This document shows positions 1-8,745 of a stretch of 64,000 bases of DNA, one piece after another. The notes under the pieces were generated by a model, which did no database searches, was not told the origin of the DNA, and saw only the letters and a program-made list of their open reading frames with translations. The first letter of the stretch is position 1, and each line of letters begins with the position of its first letter. Position numbers and translations under genes: made by a program. This DNA comes from JABDJZ01 sp047619685 (lineage in GTDB: Bacteria > Bacteroidota > Rhodothermia > Rhodothermales > UBA10348): the NCBI GenBank assembly GCA_047619685.1, contig JBLHLC010000003.1, positions 120,264 through 184,263 on the forward strand, written 5' to 3'.

Positions 1-1
1 G

Positions 2-1801
2 TTCAGCCTCATCTCCACGTTTCAAACGGAGACCTTTCGCTCGGTCCGCGTCTATCGAGGCGCGTTCCCTGCGGAATTCGGCGGGCGCCTCTCGGCCGTC
101 CTGGATGCCGAACTCTCGGACGGGCGTGGACCGGAGCCCAAGGCCCGAGCGGCGGTCAATACACATAGTGGTCGGTTCCTGATTGAGACGCCGATCGGGG
201 CGAGATCATCCTTCATGCTGGGAGGACGACGCTCATACATAGACCGGCTGGTAGGTGAGTCTCATCCGGTTTCAGACGAATCCGGGAGGCTGGATACCCT
301 CAGGACCGGGTACTACTTCTATGACTGGACCGCAAAACTCGTCTTCAGGCCCGACGACAAAAGCAGACTCTCGTTTACGTCCTATCGGGGACGGGACGAT
401 CTGGATCTTCGGCTTCCCTTCGACCTGTCTCTTGACCTTTCGTCCTGGTTGAGGCCAGCTGACCTGTTGTTTGAAGTCAGGGAAGTCTGGCGCAATCGGG
501 TTTTCAGTGCGCGATATGAGCGGCTGCTGTCAGCGAGGTGGTATTTGACGGCCACTGCGTACGACTCCGGCTACGAGGCACAGGAGGGCGTTTTCCTTCG
601 CCCCACCCTCTCGTCCAGTGTGCGAAGCAGCTACGGCGTTGACATTCGGGACTTGGGCGGCCGGATTGACGTGGATTATTTCCGATCGGCAAGGAATGAA
701 GTGCGGATGGGCGTCCAGTTGGTCAGCCGCGAATTCAGTTCGGAAATTGATGCGCTCGTCGAGTACAACCCCCATCTATCGGAGCGCCTTCATGAGAACA
801 GCCGATCGACGGCCGTAGAGATCTCGGGTTATGTGCAGAATACCTGGCAGGCAACGAATCGGGTCGAAGTGATTGCCGGGCTTCGGACGGTGGCTTTCGG
901 TTCCGACCGGATAGCCCGGGCGGAACCCCGGTTGAGTGCCCAGTGGAGTGTCGATCCGCAACTCCTGCTGGTTCGCGCCTCCCTGACGCGGAGCTATCAA
1001 TACCTGCACCGCATAAAGGAGCGGCAGTCTTTCCTGTACGACATCGTGTCCAGCAGGTGGATTCCATCCAACAGCAAAACCTCTCCGGCCCGCGGGACGG
1101 AACTGGCCCTGGGTGTGGAGAGCAGGCCGCGCGGCATGGATCTGAGCGCCGGGGTTTATATCCGCGACCAGAGACACGTTCTTTTACCGCGCGACGTGTA
1201 CCAGTCCAAGAACGAACTGGTGGGCCCGGGAATTGAGATTGGGGCGCTTCTTGGGCAATACGTGGCCGGTGAGGCGCGGGCAATGGGCCTCGAGATGGGG
1301 GCCGCGGGAAACCGGAATGGATTTTTCGGATCCGTCGCGGTCACGTTTGAACGCTCGGAGACCCGCGCACGCGAACTCGGAGAAGAGACCTTTCGCCCAG
1401 CCCGGCTCGACGTGCCGGTATCCATTCAAGCCTACGCCGAACGGCGCGTCGGGGCGTGGGGTTACGGCATCGGCGCCCAGATCCGATCAGGGTATCCACT
1501 CACTATTCCGGAGGCGCGCTACGAATTGAGCGGGCCCCTGGACGATGAACCTGTCACCTACCTCTACCGAGCATCTCCCAACAATGGACGACTGCCCACT
1601 TACTGGCGGGTGGACGCCAACGTAACGCGTGCCTTCAACTGGCTGGATATGGACTGGCAGGTGCAATTGCAGGTGTACAACCTGCTCAACCATCGAAATA
1701 TCATCGATCGTCTCTTTGAACCCACCGGCACATCTGTTCGGACCATTGATCGGAGAGGTCTCCCGTTGATCCCCTTGTTCGAGATCGCAATAGTGCTTTG
1801 A
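2..1801 (+). CDS. TonB-dependent outer-membrane receptor, C-terminal part
   Basis: The gene enters from the left edge, and 599 residues are visible in an open frame from base 2. The visible N-terminus holds the end of a plug domain: VYRGAFPAEFGGRLSAVLD is the typical plug segment that precedes the first barrel strand. The rest is a long beta-barrel with alternating aromatic and charged stretches, for example near YVQNTWQATNRVEVIAGLR, and it ends in a hydrophobic strand (LIPLFEIAIVL). Such receptors import siderophores, cobalamin or oligomers across the outer membrane with TonB-ExbBD energy; the substrate cannot be told. The stop overlaps the next gene's TTG start by 3 bases, so the receptor and the DUF4249-like lipoprotein are coupled. 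The signal peptide and any carboxypeptidase-like domain lie outside the window. Confidence 0.9.
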   Translation, partial: FSLISTFQTETFRSVRVYRGAFPAEFGGRLSAVLDAELSDGRGPEPKARAAVNTHSGRFLIETPIGARSSFMLGGRRSYIDRLVGESHPVSDESGRLDTLRTGYYFYDWTAKLVFRPDDKSRLSFTSYRGRDDLDLRLPFDLSLDLSSWLRPADLLFEVREVWRNRVFSARYERLLSARWYLTATAYDSGYEAQEGVFLRPTLSSSVRSSYGVDIRDLGGRIDVDYFRSARNEVRMGVQLVSREFSSEIDALVEYNPHLSERLHENSRSTAVEISGYVQNTWQATNRVEVIAGLRTVAFGSDRIARAEPRLSAQWSVDPQLLLVRASLTRSYQYLHRIKERQSFLYDIVSSRWIPSNSKTSPARGTELALGVESRPRGMDLSAGVYIRDQRHVLLPRDVYQSKNELVGPGIEIGALLGQYVAGEARAMGLEMGAAGNRNGFFGSVAVTFERSETRARELGEETFRPARLDVPVSIQAYAERRVGAWGYGIGAQIRSGYPLTIPEARYELSGPLDDEPVTYLYRASPNNGRLPTYWRVDANVTRAFNWLDMDWQVQLQVYNLLNHRNIIDRLFEPTGTSVRTIDRRGLPLIPLFEIAIVL

Positions 1802-2679
1802 GAACGCATCTCTGGCATATCGTTGCTCTCTCTTTTTGGTGCCTGCTGATAGTCGGCCTCTCGGCGTGTGACTCGGCCCGCACGGATCCAGAGGCGTTGG
1901 TGCTGGAGGCCTATTTTCAGCCAGACAAACCGCTCCCGCCTGTCCTTCTCTCGCGTGCGACATCCCTGGACTCGTCTCCTCGTCGGCCGCTGTCCGGCGC
2001 CGAAATTGGCATTGACATAAACGGCCAACACATGCCGTACAGCGAATCGGCGGAACCGGGCCGCTACCTTCCGACGTCGTCGATTACGCTGGTTACAGGT
2101 GATGCCTTCAGGCTTTCGGTCACGGACGGCCGGGACGTTGCGTGGGCTGAAGGCGTGGTGCCGCCTCGCATCCACCTGGACAGCATTCGTGTCTCAGCCC
2201 CAGGCACTCCTATCGCCGCAGTACTCCTGGACTCGCTGTCCTTGGCGTTTGACAGCCTCGCTTTTGGCCTGCCGTCTCGTTTGGGTTTTATCTATCCAGT
2301 TAACGTGACCATGTGGTGGCAGGCGCCTCCGGGTCCGTCGGTGGAAACTTGGGTCGAGACAAGTCTCCAACCGGTGGAGACCTTCTCATCCGGGCTGGTG
2401 GACTTCTTCCTCCTGCCGTTCTCTGTGCTCGAAGAAACCGCGGCGCCGGGCATCCAGCTTTCGTGGTCGGGTGTTTACGCCGTGCCGGTAGATGCGGCCG
2501 AGGATGAGATGCCCCCGCACTTTCTGAGAGCAGCGGCTGTGCGGGGGTCACTGGATTATGCCCGGTTTGCGCTTTCGCGGTCAGATCCGGACCGGAGAGA
2601 GCCTGTCGGAAATGTGGTTGGAGGGATCGGGATCGTGACAGGGATCGCTCTGGACTCCGTGCGCGTCTACGTAGAATGA
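1798..2679 (+). CDS. DUF4249-like lipoprotein, partner of the TonB receptor
   Basis: A 293-residue protein with a lipoprotein signal peptide: a hydrophobic stretch at about residues 8-22, then lipobox LSAC with Cys24. The start LVLEAYFQPDKPLPPVLLSR, followed by a segment in which a GAEIGI strand leads to a GRYLP turn, resembles DUF4249 lipoproteins. In Bacteroidota these sit directly behind TonB receptors and are presumed to be anchored to the outer membrane. The TTG start at 1798 overlaps the receptor stop, and no ATG in frame gives a complete signal peptide. The gene ends inside the start of recX (ATGA overlap). The function is unknown; a role as a surface partner of the receptor is inferred from position. 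Confidence 0.75.
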   Translation: MRTHLWHIVALSFWCLLIVGLSACDSARTDPEALVLEAYFQPDKPLPPVLLSRATSLDSSPRRPLSGAEIGIDINGQHMPYSESAEPGRYLPTSSITLVTGDAFRLSVTDGRDVAWAEGVVPPRIHLDSIRVSAPGTPIAAVLLDSLSLAFDSLAFGLPSRLGFIYPVNVTMWWQAPPGPSVETWVETSLQPVETFSSGLVDFFLLPFSVLEETAAPGIQLSWSGVYAVPVDAAEDEMPPHFLRAAAVRGSLDYARFALSRSDPDRREPVGNVVGGIGIVTGIALDSVRVYVE

Positions 2680-3374
2680 GAAGAGGGCCAAAAAGGGAGC
2701 GTCCGGACCCGATTCCGGGGACCATCACGAAGAGATCCGTTCAGGTCAAAGACCCCAACCGGGTCTCGGTGTATGTGGACGGCGCCTTCTCATTCGGCAT
2801 GCACCTCGAGGCGGCCGTGGACCTGGGCATCCAGAAAGGGGTCGAACTCTCGGAGGAATTGCTTGAGCATTGCCTGCAGGCGGACGAAGCCTACCGGGCC
2901 AGGCGAAAGGCGCTCAACCTGCTCGCCCATCGGCAACGAAGTGTCGGAGAGCTGGAACAGCGACTCGGGATGGCGGGCTTCGGTCCGGCAGCCATCGCCA
3001 ACGCCGTCGAACGAATGGACCGCCTGGGGTATTTGAATGATCTGGCTTTTGCGACAAGCCTGGCTCGGGATCGACTGCTCTCGGGAAAATTGGGGCAGAG
3101 ACGGGTGTTGGATGATTTGCGCCGAAAGGGAGTGGATCCGACCCTCGCGATGCGCGTGGTGGCGGAGGTCAGTCTTGGGCGCGACGAGACCGAAGATGCC
3201 TACGCTCTGGCCAGGAAGCGGGCACGGGCCGTGTCCGACGTGGATCAGGCCCGCAAGCAGCAAAGACGCCTGTACGGACTGTTGGCACGTCGCGGGTTTG
3301 GTGCCGAAGCCATTCGCGCGGCGCTCGGACGGATAGGGGAGGAAATCGGGACCGAAGACACCGACGATCAGTAA
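2676..3374 (+). CDS. recX: RecX family regulator of RecA
   Basis: This 232-residue protein has the helical repeats of RecX. The core starts at about residue 75 (ALNLLAHRQRSVGELEQRL) and continues with the conserved RLGYLNDLAFATSLARDRL at about residues 116-134. RecX proteins bind RecA filaments and limit strand exchange; this is family knowledge. The N-terminal 60 residues carry a basic head and a small beta-rich segment (RVSVYVDGAFSFGMHLE) also seen in other Bacteroidota RecX proteins. The ATG overlaps the upstream stop by four bases, so it is translated with the lipoprotein gene although the roles are unrelated. recA is not in the window. Confidence 0.9.
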   Translation: MRRGPKRERPDPIPGTITKRSVQVKDPNRVSVYVDGAFSFGMHLEAAVDLGIQKGVELSEELLEHCLQADEAYRARRKALNLLAHRQRSVGELEQRLGMAGFGPAAIANAVERMDRLGYLNDLAFATSLARDRLLSGKLGQRRVLDDLRRKGVDPTLAMRVVAEVSLGRDETEDAYALARKRARAVSDVDQARKQQRRLYGLLARRGFGAEAIRAALGRIGEEIGTEDTDDQ

Positions 3375-3397
3375 GAGCACGGAGTAAGGAACACGTA

Positions 3398-4489
3398 ATG
3401 ACGAAAGAGACCTTTCCCAATCAGTCAGGCGCTCAGGTGCAGACCGGAATCACACCCGACCGCGTGGTCCGTTGGGTGGTGTATGCAGTCCTCATGGGCG
3501 GGTCTGTTCTGCTGGTGTGGTACTTCGTCCGACTGGTGGCATATCTCATCATCGGAGTGACCCTGGCGTATATCATGCGCCCGCTGAAGGATTGGGTGCA
3601 GAGTTTCGGTATCTCGCGCGGAGCATCCCTGGCCATCAGCTTCGTGATTTTTTTCGGCTTGATCGGCATCTTCCTTACCTACATGGTGCCGTTTGCGGCC
3701 GGTCAGATTTCCGAGGTATCCCGACAGCTTTCTCCAGACGGCGTTGCGCGAACGGTTGCCGAACGCATCGCTCTCTGGTTGCCGATTGACGCAGAGACGG
3801 TGCGCGCCAGCATGTTCGGTGCGCTGGAAACGCTCATGCAGGAGGACCGGATTACGGCCATGGCCGGTTCTGTGATCGACCTCTTCACCAACATCTTCTA
3901 CGGCGTCCTCGTCATTCCATTCGTTGCGTTTTTCTTCCTGAAGGACGGCTCTCGCATACGTTCGTCCATGTTGCGCATGGTCCCCAACAGGTATTTCGAA
4001 GCATCGCTGGGCATCGTAGAGCAGGTGGAAGGCAACATCGGTCGTTACTTCCGCGCCCTCCTCCTGCAGAGCCTCTCCATCGCCACTATCTCTTCCGTTC
4101 TGCTCGGCGTAGTCGGTCTCGACTATGCACCGGCCGTCGGCATGTTCGCCGGCCTTGCCAACACGATTCCGTATTTCGGGCCCCTTATCGGCCTGTTGGC
4201 CGGGGGCGTCGTCGGCATTTCGCAGACGGGAGATTTTGCACTGATTCCCGGTGTGATCGTGGCCATGGGCATTACGCAGCTCACGGACAACCTCCTTCTT
4301 CAACCCCTGATTTTTTCGCGCGCGACACGGGCACATCCGCTTGTCATCCTGTTTGTGGTCTTGATCGGCGCACAGTTGGCCGGCATCATTGGCATGCTGA
4401 TAGCCATTCCGCTGGCAACGACGCTGACCGTACTGATTCGCGAAGTCCTTTGGAGCATGCGCAATTTCAGAAGCCTGCAGGCGGCCTGA
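3398..4489 (+). CDS. AI-2E/PerM family transporter
   Basis: A 363-residue integral membrane protein with the AI-2E transporter family pattern. Membrane segments are at about residues 25-58 and 76-100. A soluble loop follows (about 105-140), then segments around VIDLFTNIFYGVLVIPFVAF and across the last 150 residues. The family signatures TIPYFGPLIG and QLTDNLLLQPLIF are present. Members export small molecules or act as Na+/H+ antiporters (PerM, TqsA, YdiK); the substrate here is unknown. A weak ribosome site (AAGGA) lies about 8 bases before the ATG. The next gene starts right after the stop, so the two are probably co-transcribed. Confidence 0.88.
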   Translation: MTKETFPNQSGAQVQTGITPDRVVRWVVYAVLMGGSVLLVWYFVRLVAYLIIGVTLAYIMRPLKDWVQSFGISRGASLAISFVIFFGLIGIFLTYMVPFAAGQISEVSRQLSPDGVARTVAERIALWLPIDAETVRASMFGALETLMQEDRITAMAGSVIDLFTNIFYGVLVIPFVAFFFLKDGSRIRSSMLRMVPNRYFEASLGIVEQVEGNIGRYFRALLLQSLSIATISSVLLGVVGLDYAPAVGMFAGLANTIPYFGPLIGLLAGGVVGISQTGDFALIPGVIVAMGITQLTDNLLLQPLIFSRATRAHPLVILFVVLIGAQLAGIIGMLIAIPLATTLTVLIREVLWSMRNFRSLQAA

Positions 4490-4495
4490 TTGGCC

Positions 4496-5302
4496 ATGAA
4501 GCAATCGATGGTTGAGGCGGTAGCAGCGGTTAGGGCAATAACAGACCGATCGCCAAAGCTGGCCCTCGTTCTGGGGTCAGGGCTCGGCGAACTTGCCGAA
4601 ACGTGCGAGGACCCCGTCGTCATACCGGCCGACGCTATCCCTGGCTACCCGGCCAGCACGGTCCAGGGACACCAAGGGCGGTTGGTTTTTGGCACACTCG
4701 AAGGGTGCGACGTCCTGTTTGTCCAAGGCCGCGTGCACATGTACGAAGGCCATTCCCGCGATCGGGTTGTCTTTCCCATACTCCTCGCGGCCGCACTCGG
4801 CGCCACCCACGTCCTTTTGACCAATGCGGCTGGGGGAATCAACCCCGGATTCCCGCCTGGTACACTGATGTGGATTGATGGGCACATCGACTGGACCGGT
4901 CCCCGACCGGACCAGTCGGCCGCGTCGGGCATTGAGAGGTCTTCCTACGATTCCTCGTGGCTCGAATCTGCGGACAGCGCCTCGGAAGCTGCCGGTATCA
5001 AGGTGGAAAGGGGCGTTTACATCTGGGCGATGGGCCCCAGCTACGAAACCAAAGCGGAGATCCGTGCCTTCCGTTCTCTTGGGGCCGACGCGGTCGGGAT
5101 GAGCACCGTTCCCGAAGCCCGGGCGGCGGCAGAGTCGGGGATGCGCGTACTTGGTCTCTCTACCATCACCAACCCGGCTGCGGGACTGAACACGGAACCA
5201 CTCGGGCATGATGAGGTCGTTGAGACGGGTCGAATGGTTCGATCTACGCTGGAGAAACTGGTTGGACTGGTTGCACGCGGGCTGGCCAGCGCCTCAGAAT
5301 GA
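4496..5302 (+). CDS. Purine-nucleoside phosphorylase (type I, trimeric)
   Basis: The enzyme splits purine nucleosides with phosphate into free base and (deoxy)ribose-1-phosphate in the cytoplasmic salvage pathway. Family motifs are clear: the phosphate loop VLGSGLGELAE near the N-terminus, GHQGRLVFG, QGRVHMYEGH, TNAAGGINPGF, GPSYETKAEIR and the base-site stretch ITNPAAGLN. At about 268 residues it has the usual length of trimeric PNPs. I chose the ATG at 4496; a TTG at 4490, directly abutting the previous stop, is also possible. The stop overlaps the hisC ATG (ATGA), so the two are translationally coupled. Confidence 0.93.
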   Translation: MKQSMVEAVAAVRAITDRSPKLALVLGSGLGELAETCEDPVVIPADAIPGYPASTVQGHQGRLVFGTLEGCDVLFVQGRVHMYEGHSRDRVVFPILLAAALGATHVLLTNAAGGINPGFPPGTLMWIDGHIDWTGPRPDQSAASGIERSSYDSSWLESADSASEAAGIKVERGVYIWAMGPSYETKAEIRAFRSLGADAVGMSTVPEARAAAESGMRVLGLSTITNPAAGLNTEPLGHDEVVETGRMVRSTLEKLVGLVARGLASASE

Positions 5303-6408
5303 CGGCAGAAATGATGGAAGTAGATCAGATAGTGTCCCTCGTCCGCCCGGAAGTTCGTGCGGCCCGCGAGTATGTGGTCGGCACCTTTCCCGATATCAGC
5401 GTCAAACTGAATCAGAACGAGAGCCCGATGGACGTCCCCCAGTCCATCAAACAGGACATCGCGGATGCGCTCCTGACGACCGACCTCAACCGGTATCCGG
5501 CCGAGTTTCCCCACGCCTTGCGCTCGGCGCTGTCGGAACGACTGGACCACCCGGAGGAGGGGATCATCGTCGGCAACGGATCCAACGAACTCACCTACAC
5601 GCTGGGTATGACCTTTATTGGGCCCGGCACGCCCGTGGTCTTGCCCCGACCCATGTTTGCGCTTTACGAGTCCATGGTGGGGCTGCATGGTGGCGTGGTG
5701 GTGCCTGTCGCGCCGCGGGAGGACCTGTCGTTCGACGTCCCTGGCTTGCTCGCCGCGATGGATCGGACCCGCGCTCCCTTGACCATAGTGACCACCCCCA
5801 ACAACCCCACCGGCCTTGCGATTCCTCGTCCGGAACTGGAGCAGTTGATTCGTTCAGCCCCCGGTGCCATTGTGGTTGACGAGGCCTACGTAGAGTTCAA
5901 TCCCCATGGATCCGCCGTCTCGTTGATCGACCGTCACCCCAACCTGGTGATAATGAGGACGCTCTCCAAGGCGTTTGGACTCGCCGGACTGCGATTGGGC
6001 TACCTGGTCGGTCATCCGGGGGTTGTGCGCGAAATGATGAAATCGCGGCTCCCGTTTATGGTTGACAGGATAGCGGAGGCAGCCGCGCTGTCACTGCTCC
6101 GTCACAACGACCTCGTACGAGAGCGCACAGAATCCATGATTGCGTGGACGGCCGCCCTCGCAAGCGCGCTTAACGAGACCCCGGGAGTGGACGTGCTGGT
6201 GGGAAATAGCAATTTTGTGCTCTTCAAGACCCCTTTGGACCCGATCATCATGTTGAACAAACTCGCGGCAGACGGTATTCTGGTTCGCAACATGGCAGGG
6301 TATCCGGAGTTGCGCGGATATCTGCGTGCTTCGACCGGAACGGAACCAGAGAACAGGCTATTCCTGGACGCGTTGCAACGGGCTCTGGCAGCGACGCCGG
6401 TCCCCTAA
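5299..6408 (+). CDS. hisC: Histidinol-phosphate aminotransferase
   Basis: A fold-type I PLP aminotransferase of 369 residues, the normal HisC length. It shows LNQNESPMDVP at the N-terminus, TTPNNPTGLAIP, VDEAYVEFNPHG and the PLP-lysine segment TLSKAFGLAGLRLGY. HisC moves the amino group from glutamate to imidazole-acetol phosphate in histidine synthesis, and many members also act on aromatic amino acids. No other his gene is nearby, so an aromatic or dual role is possible. It overlaps the purine phosphorylase gene by four bases, and a short spacer leads to the BFN gene. Confidence 0.9.
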   Translation: MTAEMMEVDQIVSLVRPEVRAAREYVVGTFPDISVKLNQNESPMDVPQSIKQDIADALLTTDLNRYPAEFPHALRSALSERLDHPEEGIIVGNGSNELTYTLGMTFIGPGTPVVLPRPMFALYESMVGLHGGVVVPVAPREDLSFDVPGLLAAMDRTRAPLTIVTTPNNPTGLAIPRPELEQLIRSAPGAIVVDEAYVEFNPHGSAVSLIDRHPNLVIMRTLSKAFGLAGLRLGYLVGHPGVVREMMKSRLPFMVDRIAEAAALSLLRHNDLVRERTESMIAWTAALASALNETPGVDVLVGNSNFVLFKTPLDPIIMLNKLAADGILVRNMAGYPELRGYLRASTGTEPENRLFLDALQRALAATPVP

Positions 6409-6431
6409 GCAGGATTTCAATACCACATTCG

Positions 6432-7046
6432 ATGGACTTCATTCAGGTAGACATCATTGGCCTCTCCACCAGCCCCTCAAGCGGAGGCGCGTACGCGCTG
6501 GTGCTTGGCGAAGTCGAAGGAAATCGGAGGCTACCCATCATTATTGGGGCCTTTGAGGCCCAGGCCATTGCGCTGGAACTCGAGAAGATCCAGCCGCCCA
6601 GGCCAATGACCCACGACCTCCTGAGAGACCTTTTCGATGCGGTTCATGGCGATGTCGTGGATATCGTCATCGACGAACTTCGAGAAGGCACCTTCTTCGC
6701 CAAGATCCGCTACACGGTTGGTGGCGAAGAGGGACAACTGGATTGCCGACCCAGTGATGCGGTTGCTCTGGCCGTTCGGGTTGATGCCCCCATTTACGTT
6801 GCTCCGAGCGTCTTGGACGAGGCGGGCATTCCGACGGAGGACGAGGACATGGAGGACTCTCCGGCCGCTGAGGCCGCCGCGCCACCTCCACAGGTCGTAG
6901 AGCAGGAGACAAAGGAGCCCGAGGCGCCCAACTCGAAGCTTGACGCGGTCTCGTCCGAACTCGAAAAAGCCATTGCGGCCGAGGACTACGAGAAGGCGGC
7001 CAAACTTCGCGACGAACTCAATCGCATCAAGGGGGCCAGCAACTGA
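6432..7046 (+). CDS. Bifunctional-nuclease (BFN/DUF151) domain protein with UVR motif
   Basis: This 204-residue protein has an N-terminal BFN (DUF151) domain at about residues 1-135, with the typical opening MDFIQVDIIGLS, LPIIIGAFEAQAIALELE and RPSDAVALAVRVDAPIYV. An acidic, proline-rich linker (about 138-165) follows. The C-terminus is a UvrB/UvrC-type helical hairpin (LEKAIAAEDYEKAAKLRDEL). BFN proteins have been linked to nuclease activity and plant stress; their bacterial role is poorly known. The BFN+UVR combination is common in Bacteroidota and related phyla. It lies directly upstream of bshC with essentially no gap. Confidence 0.88.
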   Translation: MDFIQVDIIGLSTSPSSGGAYALVLGEVEGNRRLPIIIGAFEAQAIALELEKIQPPRPMTHDLLRDLFDAVHGDVVDIVIDELREGTFFAKIRYTVGGEEGQLDCRPSDAVALAVRVDAPIYVAPSVLDEAGIPTEDEDMEDSPAAEAAAPPPQVVEQETKEPEAPNSKLDAVSSELEKAIAAEDYEKAAKLRDELNRIKGASN

Positions 7047-8710
7047 CCCGGGACGCGTCCGAAAGCCAGATAGACCTGGCTGCCCGATTCAAGGCGGCTC
7101 GCCAGATCACAAGGGTACCCTACGGAGACATCTCCGGGTTCTCGGACCTCTTTGTGGATTACGCTGCGGCCAAGCCTGCGGCTACCAAGTTCTACGCCCG
7201 CGGGTTTGACACGGCCTCTGTGCTGGAGGCCGCCGCCCAGACTACGGCTCATCCCCACGCAGATAGACAGGCACTCGTTCAGATTCTGAGAGACCAACAG
7301 TCTCTGTGGGGAGCCGATGCCGCGGCGGATGCCAACGTGGAGAAGCTGGCAGATCCCAGGGCTGCCGTCATCATCACGGGACAACAGGTTGGGCTCTTCA
7401 CGGGACCGACCTACACCGTTCTGAAAGCGCTGACAACAGTGCTCATGGCACGCAAGCTGGAGGCTATTTCAGGAAGGCCGTTTGTGCCTGTCTTCTGGCT
7501 TGGGTCCGAGGATCATGATTTTGGGGAAATGGCCACCACATGGGTGCCAGGACCCGTTCAACTGACCGTGCCGAGGCCGGATGTCGCTAACACCGGTCCA
7601 GTCGGTGCACTGAAGTTCGGGCCTGAAATTTCTGGCCTGTTGGCTACCCTGGAAGGGGCGCTTCAAGGCACCGACTTTCGGGCCACCGTCATGGAGATGG
7701 CCCGCGAGACCTACGCTGAGGGGACCACGTTTCGCGATGCCTTTGCGCGCATGCTTCGGGCGCTACTGCCCGATACGGGTCTGGTCATTTTCGCCCAGGA
7801 TGATCCCCGCGCCAAGAAGTTGGCGGCGCCGGTCTGGCAGAAGGAAATAGAGGACTGGGAGTCCTCAGATGAGACGCTCAGGAAGGCGAGTGAGGAGATT
7901 GCCTCGGCGTACTTCGCGCAGGTCCACATTCGTCCCACCAACCTCTTCATGATCCATCAGGGCGCCCGACTCCCCGTGGATATTGAAGACGGGCAGTTTC
8001 ATCTGCGGGGTACGGACCAGTCTTGGACCCGCAGCGAACTCTCGGCTCTCCTGGAAGCAGAGCCGGAGCGGTTCAGTCCAAACGTTGTCCTTCGGCCCCT
8101 GACCCAGGATTGGCTCTTCCCAACCGCCGCATACGTTGGCGGCCCCGGAGAGACCGCGTACTTCGGCCAATACAAAGGCGTCTACGAGTGGGCAGGGCAA
8201 GTCATGCCCGCCATCCTCCCGCGCGTCAGTCTCACGTTTGTGGAGCCTGCCATCCGTCGCACGATTGGCAAGATCGGGCTTCCCGCCGAGGCATTCAGTC
8301 AAGATCCGGACGCCCTTTTCTCCGAGGTTGCCCGCCGGCGCATGGCGTTCGAAGCGGAGGCCTTGTTCGGCCAGGCGCTTTCCCAGGTTGACCGGGTCGT
8401 CGAACGCCTGGCCCCCGACGTCGTGGCCGTGGATGCCTCTCTGGCCCGGTCCGTGGAATCCACGCGAGCGGGTCTGCACAAGCAACTGACGCGGCTGCGC
8501 GCTCGGGTTCTGAAGGCGGACCGGCGTGGCCGAGGCCTTCTCCGCAAGCAGATCGAGCGGGTCGCGAACGCATTATTCCCGCTTGGAAAACCCCAGGAAC
8601 GGGTTATTTCGCCGCTGTATTTCGTTGCGAAGTACGGCCCCAATTTTTTCGTCCAACTCATGGACGATCTGGAAACCGACACACGCGTGCACTTCCTGGT
8701 TGACCTCTAG
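7043..8710 (+). CDS. bshC: Bacillithiol biosynthesis cysteine-adding enzyme BshC
   Basis: BshC is thought to ligate cysteine to GlcN-malate, the last step of bacillithiol synthesis. The protein shows the family motifs ITGQQVGLFTGPTYTVLKAL, FWLGSEDHDF and an ending typical of the family (VISPLYFVAKYGPNFF). A coiled-coil segment lies at about 420-490 of the conserved part. The start is a problem. The first in-frame GTG (7154) would remove the conserved segment VPYGDISGFSDLFVDY, and no ATG, GTG or TTG lies further upstream. A CTG at 7043 overlaps the stop of the previous gene and follows a GGGGG run, so I use it provisionally. bshB1 lies just beyond leuS. Confidence 0.85.
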   Translation: MTRDASESQIDLAARFKAARQITRVPYGDISGFSDLFVDYAAAKPAATKFYARGFDTASVLEAAAQTTAHPHADRQALVQILRDQQSLWGADAAADANVEKLADPRAAVIITGQQVGLFTGPTYTVLKALTTVLMARKLEAISGRPFVPVFWLGSEDHDFGEMATTWVPGPVQLTVPRPDVANTGPVGALKFGPEISGLLATLEGALQGTDFRATVMEMARETYAEGTTFRDAFARMLRALLPDTGLVIFAQDDPRAKKLAAPVWQKEIEDWESSDETLRKASEEIASAYFAQVHIRPTNLFMIHQGARLPVDIEDGQFHLRGTDQSWTRSELSALLEAEPERFSPNVVLRPLTQDWLFPTAAYVGGPGETAYFGQYKGVYEWAGQVMPAILPRVSLTFVEPAIRRTIGKIGLPAEAFSQDPDALFSEVARRRMAFEAEALFGQALSQVDRVVERLAPDVVAVDASLARSVESTRAGLHKQLTRLRARVLKADRRGRGLLRKQIERVANALFPLGKPQERVISPLYFVAKYGPNFFVQLMDDLETDTRVHFLVDL

Positions 8711-8745
8711 GATCTGCGCCACCTGTACCCCTAGACGTACGTAAA

